Positions 20,372-31,599 are shown, counted from the stretch's first letter. The stretch: DNA of 59,001 nucleotides from Gyrodactylus bullatarudis (GCA_012064415.1 SSNU01000287.1:1-59001), one strand, 5' to 3'. The notes: generated by a model not told the origin, from the letters alone. Numbers and translations: made by a program.

Positions 20372-20597
20372 AATTAATTCTATTCGAGAATCTGTACGAG
20401 GCCTCCTTCCCTTAACTGAACAAAGCCCTTTTACACTGTACGATTAACAAGAGGCTGGACTATTAAAATGAGATATTATTTTTTAATCATTAACAAAATT
20501 TACTTATTTATTTTATAGAAAATAACCTATTTTGTCTTTCTGAAAAAATAAAAATCAATGTATTAAAAAATCCTTGAAGAAAGGCGATGCCAGGTTT

Positions 20598-20650
20598 GTT
20601 AAAAGAATAGCGCTTAATTTCGTGGCATACTCATCAGCCTTTACATGCTA
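20598..20650 (-). ncRNA. Hammerhead ribozyme (copy D)
   Basis: On the minus strand, CTGATGAG (20637-20630) is followed by TATGCCAC and GAAA (20621-20618), then a stem-III hairpin and TTC, with cleavage after 20605. Stem I pairs GTAAAGG with TTTTAAC including G-U pairs. GCAT upstream pairs with ATGC of the loop. A TATATAAATATA box ends about 12 nt before the core, and a CCAAT box lies further upstream (about 20698). Confidence 0.55.
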
Positions 20651-20849
20651 TATTTATATACAAAAATTACAAGACATGATGAAAATTGATCTGAATTGGC
20701 CCTTCTTTTTGTTCAACTCCTCAGAGGTGTGTGCGTGTGTGCTTTTTTTGGTACTTCTATGTAGTTTTAAGGTTGAACTTCACAAATCTTTTTAATACAG
20801 TCATTAACACACATGATGACACAAGAAAGCAATAATCTTTCGTCGTCAA

Positions 20850-20905
20850 ATGTCTTTTATACCTCTCTGCCCCTAAAGTATAAGCCAATGAAAGGGCAGA
20901 GATCC
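20850..20905 (-). promoter_or_regulatory. CCAAT plus GGCAGAGAGGTATAAA module
   Basis: On the minus strand TTCATTGGCTTATACTTTAG precedes GGGGCAGAGAGGTATAAAAG. It lies immediately outside the pogo-like element starting at 20956. Confidence 0.4.
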
Positions 20906-20955
20906 CTCGATTTAAGTAGAAATTGGTCGTTTAAACCTAGAATATTTCCTATAAA

Positions 20956-22693
20956 ACCATAAATTCATCAATCTCTCGATACAATTTCTCGAGTTATTCT
21001 AAAATGAAAATTGTTTCGAATTTGCAAATAAAATAAATGATAACACAATCCATGCCATATTCGAATCAAAAAATGGGAAGGAGAAGAAATCTTACACTCA
21101 CACCTCCCGGTTTAATCATTAATGTTTTCATCTCTATCCCAAACATTACATTGGTTGTGTGTGTAGTGTACCCTGACAGATTTCTCAGGGCCTAGTATGG
21201 TGTATTTGTGAGTGATAGGTGTGATTCAATACATCATCATGCTCTTTGTCAATTCAATAAGTTAAAAGGAATTAAATTAATTTTTGCAATGAATTCTTTA
21301 TTCAAAATCATAAATGTCTCATCCTCTTTTTTCAAACTCTTTAAAAATTGTGATCGACATAAATTCCTCTAACAAGCCATGCTTTCCATCTAATTTCAAA
21401 AAGTTGATGAGGTTGTCGAGATTAAAAAATAAGATAGTTTTATTCTCCAATATTGATGATTCTTTCTCGATAAACTTCACGTTGGCAAAACAGCTCACAA
21501 TCGTCTGTTCTTCAACCTCTTCCCAGGCTTGTTTTGCTATTCGTAAACATTCTCGTAGATTGATTCGCATCTTGATATGTCTTATTGGAATATTATTTTG
21601 AAATATTTTCATATTCATCAACCGTCTGTAAATACACTTGAAGGACCTTATGATTCCTGCGTCTAGAGGTTGACAGACCGGTGTACAATTTGGTGGGAGA
21701 TAGAAAATCTTTGGATAAAAAAAACTTCTTACTTTGATGTGAGAGAAAGTTGGATCCTCTTCTCTTAGTACATGAGAGGATGCGTTATCCATGAAGAGTA
21801 TTATTTTTCTCTTTTCTCTCCTGAGTTCTTCATTCCATTGGGTTAAATAATCAATAAAGAGATAACGAGTCATCCATCCCTTTTTAGTTGATTTATAGTT
21901 TAGAAACTCGATATTATTATCCTCAAAACAACGAGGCGTTTTAACATTATTCACGATTAATAGAGGTCTTTTTTGACCAAGTCCATTCGTACAGAAAAGC
22001 AATGTGACCCTGTCTTTCAGTTGTTTGAAACCGTGAGCATTGGTGTTTTTCCTAATCAGAACTTATCACGTATAAAATAGTGCTGCTACATCTAAATTGT
22101 AGATTTCAGACATTGCATAGCCTCTTATTGCGAATGGATATTCAAGGTGACCATTGGTCACAGTAGCGCTTGCAGCTATAATATCTTGTTTTTGAACTTG
22201 CGTTAAACGTGTCATTAGTGAATGATAAATTTCATTGAATGAGAATCTAAAAACTAGGATAATTTTTTGCTCGATTCTGATTGACTGTGTCCAAAAGGAG
22301 GGGATGGGAATATAGATGGACTGAAGGAAGATTATGTATTGAATCACACCTATCACTCACAAATACACCATACTAGGCCCTGAGAAATCTGTCAGGGTAC
22401 ACTACACACACAACCAATGTAATGTTTGGGATAGAGATGAAAACATTAAAGATTAAACCGGGGGTCTGATCTTAAATCTCTAATGTATTATTACACGTCA
22501 TATTTGCATTGTTTATTTAACACTTTTTTTTCATTTGAATGAGGGGTGTGAGTGTAAGATTTCTTCTCCTTCCCATTTTTTGATTCGAATATGGCATGGA
22601 TTGTGTTATCATTGATTTTATTTGCAAATTCGAAACAATTTTCATTTTAGAATAACTCGAGAAATTGTATCGAGAGATTGATGAATTTATGGT
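20956..22693 (-). mobile_element. pogo-like element 1 with long inverted repeats
   Basis: Left arm 20956-21248 and right arm about 22333-22693 are inverted copies, starting ACCATAAATTCATCAATC and including TGTGTGTGTAGTGTACCCTG. The left arm lacks about 85 bp present at 22463-22550. Between the arms lies a minus-strand DDE_1 transposase. The arms are much longer than the short TIRs of typical pogo elements. Confidence 0.8.
21319..22150 (-). pseudogene. pogo/Tigger-type DDE_1 transposase (element 1)
   Basis: In minus-strand order: EIYNLDVAALFYT (22110-22066), the first Asp in an NxDExxLFY-type motif. A frameshift follows, then LLFCTNGLGQKRPLLIVNN, KKGWMTRYLF, IILFMDNASSHV with the second Asp, and LPPNCTPVCQPLDAGIIRSF with the third Asp. 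IAKQAWEEVEEQTIVSCFAN is the usual C-terminal helix. All three catalytic Asp are present, but the block is split by a shift near 22040, and the N-terminal CENP-B-like DNA-binding domain is missing. Fragments of the same family are at 41490 and 43960. Confidence 0.8.
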
Positions 22694-23860
22694 ATGATAC
22701 ATAAAATTTTATCCTCTATCACATCATGTTATTTTTTTTCATAATTATGCAGGCTAACGAAGATACGGTATCTTCTTTATTTGAGATGATAAAAGGCTTT
22801 TAAAAAATAAAGGGTTCACGGCTTGCTTTCTTGAAAATATTAAGTTTTTGTATCTGAGCAAGATTTAAATAGTAGTATGAAAAAAATAACTCAACAGGAA
22901 TTGTTGTCTCAATAATATTGAGCTATATCACTATGGATATCCGTGGACCTGCAAACCACTGTTCCACAGTGTTCCTCACTATTTTTTCAAGCTGTTTTAG
23001 AGTAAAGTTAACCAATATTGATAGGCAACTAAAACTGAGCCTTCAATAAATATCTAAGCAACTCTAAGAGTCAATTTCATTGGATATAAAGTCAGAGGTT
23101 GCTAAAGGAACATCCCTGGCGCATCTGAACAGACGTATTAAACTTCTTGAGAGGCGCTACAATTCACAGTCTTTCACAGCCAATTCAAGAGCTAATATAT
23201 TAATCAGAGCTCTAAATTTTTTTCAAATATAACCTTTATAATTTATCATAAATAATATTTAAAAATTTCGTCTTCCTCTAGTTTTCATCCTTACGTCTCT
23301 GAAAATTGTAAAGCGCTCAATTGAGCACCGGATAGCATTTTGAAATTCCAAAATAGCTAATTTCAAACCTGAGATAACAACTATTATAAGTCATGAAATT
23401 AAGTAATTTTTAGAATGAATAATTATTATTGAAAAAAGCCCTTCCCTCCGTAATTAAATTTCTTCCCTGCATATACAAATTTGTATACCGAATGTACCAT
23501 CCTAACCCTTCGGTTCGTTGTCCGGGAAAGTACAATGCTACCGCTAATATTTTTTTAATATCAGATTCGTGATCAGCGCTTAAGTTACATCAGAATTTCA
23601 TAACTAGAAAATAGAGCCAGACCACCTCCACCCGTGTAATTAAATTTTTTACAATATTTATCATAGAAATTACGAGTGAGGTTTTCTGTGTTTACCTCGT
23701 GTTAAAATTATTTATTTGAAACTTTAATTAATCTTCTTATAATCAATTTCGAACATATTATCATAGATATCTGATGAACGCTATATTACTATTCAATTTA
23801 TGCTAATATATTATGTTTATATTGGTCATAAAATTACCATTCTCGATTATATATTATTAG
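22694..23860. other. AT-rich non-coding stretch
   Basis: No coding region, repeat pair or RNA motif could be supported on either strand. Confidence 0.4.
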
Positions 23861-24442
23861 TGGAGTGTCAAAAATATGACCTAAAAAACTCATTTATAGG
23901 CGCTTAAAAAAAGGCACTTATTTTTTGGGGTCATATTATATGACTTTTAAAATATCCCTACTACTTATGAGTCAATGTTAACAAATAAGAAATGATTTGT
24001 TTTGGTTTGCAGTGCAACATCAAATATTACAAAATAGATCTCCCGTTCTAGATTCTAGGAATACATTGGGTCAGGATTCGATAAAATGCGTTATTTATAT
24101 GGTACTTGGTATTGGAGTTTTTGGCATAGTTAAAATGATATAGAATAAAGCACGCTGCATGATGTAATCAAAATGTCGATCAGGGAAAAACAAAGAATGA
24201 ATATGATTGGTCAATCAGATTATTTATAGGCATATTCTGTGCAAAGTGTACATTATGTATAAATATGACCTATAAATATGCTTTTTTTTAAATATCACCT
24301 ATTACAAAATATATGACCGATATATGCTCTTATAACTTTTTTAAGAAACCTCACACCTCTTCTAATTATGCTTCCAATGTGCTTTATTTGTTTAATATAC
24401 CTTACTCGTAAAATATGACTTATATGACTTTTTGATGCTCTA
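23861..24442. mobile_element. hAT-like MITE with 8-bp target duplication
   Basis: The element starts TGGAGTGTCAAAAA and ends TTTTTGATGCTCTA, an inverted pair with 3 mismatches. Both sides are flanked by ATTATTAG (23853-23860 and 24443-24450), an exact 8-bp duplication. The interior is rich in ATATGAC motifs and has no coding capacity. The 8-bp duplication and TIR style fit hAT. Confidence 0.75.
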
Positions 24443-24762
24443 ATTATTAGATATAAAATACTAGATACAATTATATATGAAAATAAAAGAATACATGAAC
24501 TTTCGACGAGTTTTGAGAAGATTCATGATATTTTATCGACAATATTATCGTAAAATGAAAAATATATATTGCCTATTTCATAATATCATAAAATATCTGG
24601 ATTTAAATGTTACATTTAACGGTAACGAAATTCCTAAATCTATAAATAAGAAGCCTTGTAAAAAAATATTTTTTTTGAGACATTAATTGCCTTATTTCCT
24701 CGAAAATATTCCGGAGGCGCTGACTAATGGTCATGCTGGTAGTTAGAACGACGAAAGAGGTT

Positions 24763-24815
24763 AGGTGAATAAAAGCTTTTATTTTCGTCGGCTCTCTTCA
24801 GACCTTACACCGACT
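24763..24815 (-). ncRNA. Hammerhead ribozyme, type I (copy E)
   Basis: On the minus strand AAGGT precedes CTGAAGAG (core near 24800), then AGCCGAC, GAAA, the palindrome ATAAAAGCTTTTAT (stem III) and TC, then ACCT closing stem I (AGGT/ACCT). Predicted cleavage is between 24767 and 24766. CCGA in the loop pairs with TCGG upstream. Core, stem III and cleavage site are all intact. Confidence 0.7.
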
Positions 24816-25065
24816 TGAGCAGTTAAATATATATATATTACACCATATATATATTACAAGGACATGAAAGGGCTGTCTTGACCAATAGCAATTATTCATT
24901 TGTTTCGGACCAATGGGGATTCTGTTCGTGTTGTTGATCAATGGGATCGGCTTCTTCACTGTTTGTTTGCTGTGAAGAATTTGTGGATTTGCTGGGTACC
25001 CGTTGCTGCCTTCGTCCCCCGTTTTCTCCTCGCTTTGGGTTGTTGGGGTGATGTCGATGCGTTTC
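24816..25065 (-). pseudogene. ORF end and promoter of a ribozyme-bearing element
   Basis: The minus strand encodes KRIDITPTTQSEEKTGDEGS and on to IPLINNTNRIPIGPKQMNNC. It resembles the ORF at 45207-45587 (KRNASISPQKQKGKQRKK and IPLANRRRMKAIG). After it come two CCAAT boxes (ATTGGTC, ATTGGTC), an AT-only TATA tract, and ribozyme E. The upstream part is cut exactly at the N at 25066. The function is unknown; the composition is basic and polar, as in a nucleic-acid-binding tail. Confidence 0.45.
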
Positions 25066-25066
25066 N
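25066..25066. other. Ambiguous base at a sequence junction
   Basis: This is the only N in the window. The base after it starts a 2643-bp segment repeated at 33784, and the base before it truncates another element, so it probably marks an assembly join. Confidence 0.8.
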
Positions 25067-25287
25067 ACGACGGGAGAAATGTGTAGAAAAACACGGCAAT
25101 TATTTTGATGTATAGTTTATATATATTTCATCATACATTTTCAATAAAAAATTTAATTAATCATACATGGCTAATTTTTCAGAAAACTTTTCACACAACC
25201 TAATATTTTGTAACGCTTCACCTGTCATATTATTTTTGTTATTGTGGGTAACATTTTTTTATGAGAGAATTTGAAATATTTATTAGT

Positions 25288-25482
25288 TAAGACCGTGAAT
25301 CAGGGAATCACGGAATTAACTAGTTAAAAGCATGAACCAGGTAAAACTCAGGCAAAATCATTAATTACCTGATATGCTAGCTGTATAATTTCAGGTAGAT
25401 TTCATGGAGAATCGTGAATGAAAGAGAAATTAATATTATTACCTCAAGAAGTTAATTCTGTGATTCCCTAATTCACAGTTTC
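25288..25482. mobile_element. Small MITE, about 195 bp (duplicate at 34005-34199)
   Basis: An inverted repeat of about 30 bp: GACCGTGAATCAGGGAATCA at the left and its near complement ending ATTCACAGTTT at the right. There is no coding content. Confidence 0.6.
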
Positions 25483-25924
25483 AACATTTATGAAATTCAT
25501 GACTATTTATAAGTATATTCATAATATTTTTTAGAAATCTTTATAAATTTTTCTTTCTTGCTTCTTAGTAATTTAATAAATTCGGCAAAACTCATAAAAT
25601 TTGTAATAATTAAGGCAAGATCCATTATGGATAAAAAGCTAAAAATTCAGGGGATATAGTTGGTTAAATACAGTCAGGAATGTTTGTTGTAAGAATTCGG
25701 CTGATATATTATTTTCTTAACTGATGCATCTTCATTTCTTTTGTTTGAGAACTTTAAATATTTATTGGGATAAAAATATCCTTGTTAGGCTTTCTCTTAA
25801 TGTGCTTTATGATTTTTTTCTCAACTTTATCATATTCTTGCATATATTAGTTTAAACAAGAATAACGAGCTTTTCGCTTTAATCAAATCAATTATGATTT
25901 AAAACAATAAGGGCACCAATATAT

Positions 25925-26161
25925 ATGAAATTCATAAGCATGAATATATCAGATCATTTTTGCAAGATAATTGCATATGAGTTTTGTCTTGTAAAAGGGC
26001 CAGCAGAAACGTTCAAAATGCTTTATTCAGTTTTTGAAGATCAAAATAACGTTCTACAGTGTTTCTTTTGTATTCTATTTTCAAAGAAGGAAAAAGGAAT
26101 TTTGATTATGAGGTCAGGTCAGGCAGACAATCTGAGATTGATCGCGAGGAAATCATTGTAA
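25925..26161 (+). CDS. Hypothetical ORF of 78 residues (copy 1)
   Basis: The protein starts MKFISMNISDHFCKIIAYEF, contains KGPAETFKMLYSVFEDQN and ends RSGQADNLRLIARKSL. I do not recognise it. It occurs identically at 34642-34878 because of the duplication, so the second copy is not independent support. There is no clear splice site or promoter. Confidence 0.25.
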   Translation: MKFISMNISDHFCKIIAYEFCLVKGPAETFKMLYSVFEDQNNVLQCFFCILFSKKEKGILIMRSGQADNLRLIARKSL

Positions 26162-26488
26162 CAGCACAGTTACCATAGCTTTTAAATTATTCCTTAAAAA
26201 CGCCTATTCATTATACAATACTACTCAAAAGTAATGATGTCAAAAATAATAATTGCTAGTGACTCACCTAAATTGTGATGAAAATATACAATATTTCTGC
26301 TCTTTTTGGAAGGTCTGTTATACAATATATAATTCATAAAACATCCCTTCTAGGGTCTTGAATCATTTTTAATACAAAAAGTTTAACATAAAAGATAAAC
26401 AAGGATTTTATGGAATACATAAATTGTAACAAATTAAAAAACTATAACACTTTGACTTTTAACCCCTCCTCTTTCTTATACCCACAAT

Positions 26489-26839
26489 TGGTGAACGATA
26501 ATAATTGAAGCTTACGTCACTCTTTTCCCTATAATCACACTCAGTTATTCAACATTTGACTTTACTCGAAATATTTATAATTGATAAATCCTTATATATA
26601 ATTAGCGTTTGTAAGAAAAACAACGACTTTATTCATTTTTGCATGCTTGATTCTTGATTGTGTAACTTTCCAGACAGAAATTGACGGAAATTCAGGATTC
26701 ATAAAATTTTTTCGGAATTTCGTTAAAAACTCCTCATGATGTCATAGGATTGATCAATCATGAATATTTCGAATAAATTTAAACAGAGTGTGATTATAGG
26801 AAAAAGAGTGACGTAAGCTTCAATTATTGTCGTTCACCA
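26489..26839. mobile_element. MITE with 55-bp inverted repeats (duplicate at 35206-35556)
   Basis: TTGGTGAACGATAATAATTG through AATCACACTC at 26489-26543 is inverted at 26785-26839, with 3 or 4 differences. The interior is about 240 bp and non-coding. Confidence 0.65.
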
Positions 26840-27191
26840 ATTCAAAGTGTAAAAAGACAAAAAAAAAATTTTAATCCAAAATTAAAACTTTATATTCCCT
26901 ATTTATCTAAATGAGTCAAATAATGAATTTCCTTATATACCACATATAATAGATAAAATACATTTTAACTCAAGTAAAATGAATCTTCTTATTGGAATAT
27001 CTTATCTAGTTGACAAAAGTTTAGTGGTCGACAATTGGAATGAGATGAATAAAATAAGTTTTGAACTATTTGACGAAGTATCTATTACAGTGAAAATGGG
27101 AAAACAGAGAAAACTTAGTGAAGATGAGAAATAAATAAGATTATCCCATTTTAACTGGTTTATCAAGTGTATCATCTATTCCAGATATATG

Positions 27192-28079
27192 TGTCGTACC
27201 TAAAGTGTAACTAATTAGACTTTCAACGTTGAAAGGGAGACAAAAATATTTTTTCTCTCTGTCCCTTTTTGATGAGGCTTGTAATCGTATTATTGTATTT
27301 TCTTAAATTAAGATAGTAAATTCAAAACTTCAAAATGTAATTAGTTTTTGATTTACTTATTTGTACAGCTATTGCTTCTCGTAAACGTACATAACCATAT
27401 GTAATCCAAGGGTCGGTCCCTGATTTCAGTAGTCAGAAAATTACATTGAAAAAATACTTTGCTTCAATATTAATCCAGATGTTTTGGAAATATGATTATT
27501 ATAATGCAGAACATAATCGTTTCAGCAGAACAGTTCTATATTCTTTTTGATATTCAATGATATGAGCAAAATTACATTTTTATTGTATTCAGCAGACATA
27601 TTTTTCTACAATAATTCTGTTGGTCCGAATAGCAATGAGTGAAATAGACACAGCCAGACTTCATTTTAGAAATGACGAGGATGAACTATTTTAAATTCAA
27701 TGTGCGTCAGGAGATTTAAATATTGGTATTTTTGTTCTCAGTTTCAAGTAGGAGGAAGTAAGAGAAATCAGGGACTCCGATCTTTGGATTTCATATGATT
27801 ATGTACGATTACGAGAAGCAATAGCTGTACAAATAAGTAAATCTAAAACTAATTACATTTTGAAGTTTTGAATTTACTATCTTTATTTTTAAAAAAGACA
27901 AAAATACGATTACAAGCTCCAGCAAAAATGGACAGAGAGGGTAGGCAAGTCTCTTGTATATCGCATAAGCATAGACCGTATATGCTAACAGGCATATACC
28001 GAAAAGGGGCCGAGAGGAAAAATATTTCCGTTTGACTTTCAACGTTGAAAGTGTAATTAGTTACACTTTAGGCACAACA
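27192..28079. mobile_element. Non-autonomous element with about 230-bp inverted repeats
   Basis: Left arm 27192 to about 27425 and right arm about 27780 to 28079 are inverted copies beginning TGTYGTRCCTAAAGTGTAAC and containing CTTTCAACGTTGAAAG. The right arm also has a CATAGACCGTATATGCTAAC insert that recurs near 41960. The ORF at 27809-28042 lies within this arm and is not a gene. Relatives: truncated at about 35909-36150 and a fragment at 41907-42180. Confidence 0.7.
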
Positions 28080-28139
28080 TATATATTCCTTTCATTAGCT
28101 TAAAACATCATGATTGCATGGATATTTTTGTAGAAAAGA

Positions 28140-30205
28140 ACAAAAAGCAACAGCAATAATAGCAATAATATATTTAACAATACATATGTTATCTTCATAA
28201 GCATAATTAATTCTTCAGATCATAAGATATTATAGCTTTTTTTAAGTTCTCTTTTGAATTCGATTAAGTTTTGGTTTTTGAGTGAACGATTAAGTTTTTT
28301 AAAAATGTTTTTGCATTTATTAAAAATGGCCAGTTTCTTCATCTGACCAAATTCTGGAATATTGTTGTGTAGACCTTGTCGGTTCGAATAGGCTAGCGGT
28401 GATGATTTAATAAGAGTGAGCGATTTTAATTTTCTTCTAAGTCTTAAGCAGTTTTTAGATAATTTCAAGTCAGTTTGGAACGGGGCTGAAAGTCTGCATA
28501 TGAATCTTTTAAATGCAGTCTGAATTTTCTTTGACCATTTATCACCTTCTGGATTCCATATTGCAGAGCAGTATTTAATTATTGGTTGAGCATATACTTT
28601 GAAGAGAAGAACCTTCATGCTGTCAATTTTGATACATTTGTGGATATGAATAAGTCTCCTAATGAATTTATTAATTACATCATTGTAGTGAGCAGTGAAG
28701 TCAAATTTCCAAGAATAGATCACTCCAAGATCCTTGACTAACTCTTTTGGTAGAATTTTGTATTCGTTAATGTAAATGTTTAAATCGAAAATAGCTATTT
28801 CATCGGGTATGATGTAGAATGACTTGTCGTTGTTGGGCGTTAATCCAAATGTTTTCAGTGTGTTAATTATGGTGGATGGTTCTGAGTTGATAATACTAAC
28901 ATCATAGGTGTTGTTGAAATGAAAGACTATCTTAAAGTCGTCAGCATATTTGAAGATTTTGTATGTTGAGGAATTAATTTCAGCAAAGACTATATTAAAA
29001 GGTAATGGTCCAATGATCCTTGAGGAACTCCAGAAGAGATCCTATGGTAATTTGACCGTTGCGTATTATGCTACACAAATTGTTGTCTATTAGTGAGATA
29101 GTTCTCTAGATATTTAAGGAGTTTTGAGCAAACTCCTTGCTTGTGGCTTCAAGAATTGTAGAAAAGTATACTTTATCGAATGCTTTGCTAAGATCAATAT
29201 ATACAATAACAATTTTATGATTCTTGCTTTTCAAATACGAGACATAGCTTAGGAATTGATATATATTGGAATCGCATGATCTTCCTCGACAGAATCCATT
29301 TTTATTTGGGTCAATTGTTGCAATATTTATTATTTTACTTATCTGGAGAAAGAGAAAGGAGTCAATGATTCTCATGAATGTAGATTGCAGTGAAATTGGT
29401 CTGAATTCATTGGATTCCCTTTTTTGGAAGTGGTATGACTTTTGTGATTAGAAATTCATTAGGGATTGAGTTGTTATCAAATGACTTATTGAATAGATTA
29501 TATATATTACTTAAGAAGGTGTGGTGTCCATTCAACAGTATGTTTATACTTATATTAAACATGTCTCGTCGATTTTTGAATTTGAGTTTGGAAATCATGT
29601 TGAAGAATTGAGAGTGTGAGAGAAAGTTATGGTTGCTATAATTGTCACATGAAGAGCTGTGGGTGAGGTTATTGAAGATAAGCTGGGTTGTTAAATTGAA
29701 AATCCTTATGAAATTTTGTTGAATGATTTTGGGATTTGTATTTGTGTCAGTTTCAACAAAATTCTTATTTGAGAAATTGAAGTATTTATTCAGTTGATAA
29801 TAGCCGATTTAAGGTTTGTGTTTAATTTCATTTATAAGGTTTTTTCAATCCGAGCATAGGTCTGTGATGTGAGTGAAGATATTTGTGCATGTGTTTTATC
29901 AAGAATTCTCCTCCCGTGAGTAACTGAGCAGGAGTTTTTGAGTTTATATTCGAGACGATTGTTTAGTTTTAATTCAAGATGATCTAAGTTTCTTTTGCGC
30001 TTTTTTGTGGTAGCAATGGTGTACATTCTATGGTAGTAGTCAATAATATTACATGTATCGAGGAAGTTTTGAGGCATGATAGTTATTGTTCTCCAAACGT
30101 TGAAGTCAGTGAAGTCATAGTAGATTGATTCGTTAGTATTTGTAGTTGTCGTCTTTTCGTCAGAATTGGTTTAAACGATACAGAAAACTCCTAGATGATC
30201 TTAAT
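28140..30205 (-). mobile_element. LINE-A, 5'-truncated non-LTR retrotransposon
   Basis: The minus-strand body begins in the endonuclease C-terminus (DHLGVF, about 30200), runs through a linker, RT and C-terminal domain, and ends near a GCAATAATA repeat at about 28140. The C-terminal motifs SAIWNPE, YADD and KDLGVI match CR1/Jockey-type elements. LINE-B and LINE-C are relatives. Confidence 0.75.
28220..30077 (-). pseudogene. LINE-A reverse transcriptase and C-terminal region
   Basis: In minus-strand order: a linker ORF (30077-29832, FLDTCNIIDYYHRMYTIATT); FNISINILLNGHHTF and LITKVIPLPKKG (29598-29407); RIIDSFLFLQISKIINIA, NGFCRGRSCDSNIYQFLSYV and IVYIDLSKAFDKV with the first catalytic Asp (29375-29106); GPLPFN; KYADDFKIVF with the catalytic YADD (about 28950-28930); KDLGVIYSWKFDFTAHYN; and a C-terminal ORF with YAQPIIKYCSAIWNPEGDKW (28723-28220). 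Breaks between the blocks make it non-functional. Confidence 0.8.
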
Positions 30206-30654
30206 AAAATGAAGAAAAGTGTGTTGCTTCATTTTCATTCATTTCAAATAATAGTCAATTTGTATTTTTTTAATTTGTCGAAAAGATTTTTTTCATAGCA
30301 GTATTCATTTGTTTATCTATTTCTGGTCGCATAGAGCTTATCATTATACAAGATATAAGGAGTCAGAACCGTATTACTTCGACCACTATATTATTATACG
30401 TAAATTTTAAGGATAATTGTGAATAAAAAGTAATTAAATGATCCAACCTGAATTTTAACTGGTTCATGTTTCCACTAGTTAATTCTCTTGTTCATGGTTT
30501 TAACTGTAAAATATATGGAAATTAGATTGTAAAGATTATATAGGGTAATTTTAAAAGTATTAGCATATTTTGTGATTAATATCTACTGATTAATGATCAA
30601 AATTTGATAATGAAAATAATAATGAGAAAAATATGACTTTAGATTTATTTCCAG
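30206..30654. other. AT-rich intergenic or intronic stretch
   Basis: No element is recognisable. The last 15 bases, TTTATTTCCAG, form a good 3' splice site before the exon that follows. Confidence 0.4.
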
Positions 30655-31162
30655 TATTTTTTAGAACATTTTCGAGTTCATGAAAATGAAGATGTTTATG
30701 TCGATTATGAAATGAATATTGTTGTGCATGAGGAAATGTTTAGCTTATATAATACTATAATTACCTACAGTCAAGCAGAAGAAAATATTGTTTTGAACAG
30801 AAAAGTTCATTGTCGTTATCATAACAATATTTCCATTATATTTGAAGGATTGAAACCATGGAGTTTGATAAATAGAATTGCGTATAGAATAGGTAATTTA
30901 AATAGCTTTATACGACTAGCTAAATCGAACAAGGATTTCATCTTATTCAACGAAAAAAATAATGATGTCATGATATATTTCATTGGAAAGATAAATTTCG
31001 ATGGAAAATATTTGCGTTGCATTGTGAAGGGAAATATATTCAAAGAATTCGATTTTGGAAATTGCTTAATATCGTATAGAAATGGTTTTTTTTGTTTCGA
31101 TGGAGATTATACAGGATATGCAAAATTGAATATTCAAGAAGAAACAAGGGATAAGCTAGAAA
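30655..31162 (+). CDS. Internal exon of an unidentified host gene (candidate)
   Basis: A 508-bp open frame lies between a polypyrimidine-AG acceptor (TTTATTTCCAG) and a near-perfect donor (GAAA then GTAAGTAT). It reads YFLEHFRVHENEDVYVDYEM, MNIVVHEEMFSLYNTIITY, then KPWSLINRIAYRIGNLNSF and FDFGNCLISYRNGFFCFDGD. The ATG at 30712 is probably internal. If the donor is not used, the frame stops at 31177. The mixed polar and hydrophobic composition differs from transposon fossils nearby. No domain was recognised; it looks like alternating strands and loops. It lies in a gap between two LINE fossils. Confidence 0.45.
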
Positions 31163-31544
31163 GTAAGTATAAAAATTAACTTTTCACGTAACTTTTAGAA
31201 TACCTGTTTATCGATTCTATCTTTTAACATCTTTATATTAATTCGCAGTGATTTCATTTTTTAATATTAGCAAAAATAATATGTACAGTTATATTTAATT
31301 AAAGTGTAGAGATTGCAGTTTTTTGACATTCAAACTACTAGTAAAGAGTGGTTAAAGGTAACAACGGTTGCCTTCTCACACCAAGAAGTTATCTCTGTCA
31401 ATTCTGCTAATAATGATTGTTCTCACATCTTTCAAAGTATCTGAAAATACTTAAAAGTATACTTGATCTCCTTGAAATGTTGTGCCCATTTTGGTTAATC
31501 TGCCGATTATGCATAATAGTCAAAAAATAGCTAAGTGTGGTCAC
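31163..31544. other. Non-coding stretch
   Basis: No feature recognised. If the exon above is real, this is the start of its downstream intron. Confidence 0.35.
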
Positions 31545-31599
31545 TGGTTATTGGTTCAGACAGTTTACGTTGGAAAATTTTGACAACTTTCTGAAGCTT

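Larger units (their letters stand above)
25067..27709. repeat. 2.64-kb near-identical duplication, copy 1
   Basis: It matches 33784-36427; the only difference I found is one A in a run (27437-27440 against 36152-36156). It starts in the last codons of a mariner transposase and contains, in order, the mariner 3' end, LINE-B 5' sequence, a small MITE, a 78-residue ORF, a second MITE and the left half of a long-TIR element. Here that last element is complete, whereas in copy 2 it is cut. Confidence 0.9.

Noticed and set aside
24829..24856. TATATATATATA runs as a microsatellite or origin
   Set aside because: They sit at the TATA-box position of ribozyme module E and are explained by it.
25288..25482. 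Possible CRISPR-like or satellite repeat
   Set aside because: It is one inverted pair with a single spacer, duplicated only through the 2.64-kb copy; not an array.
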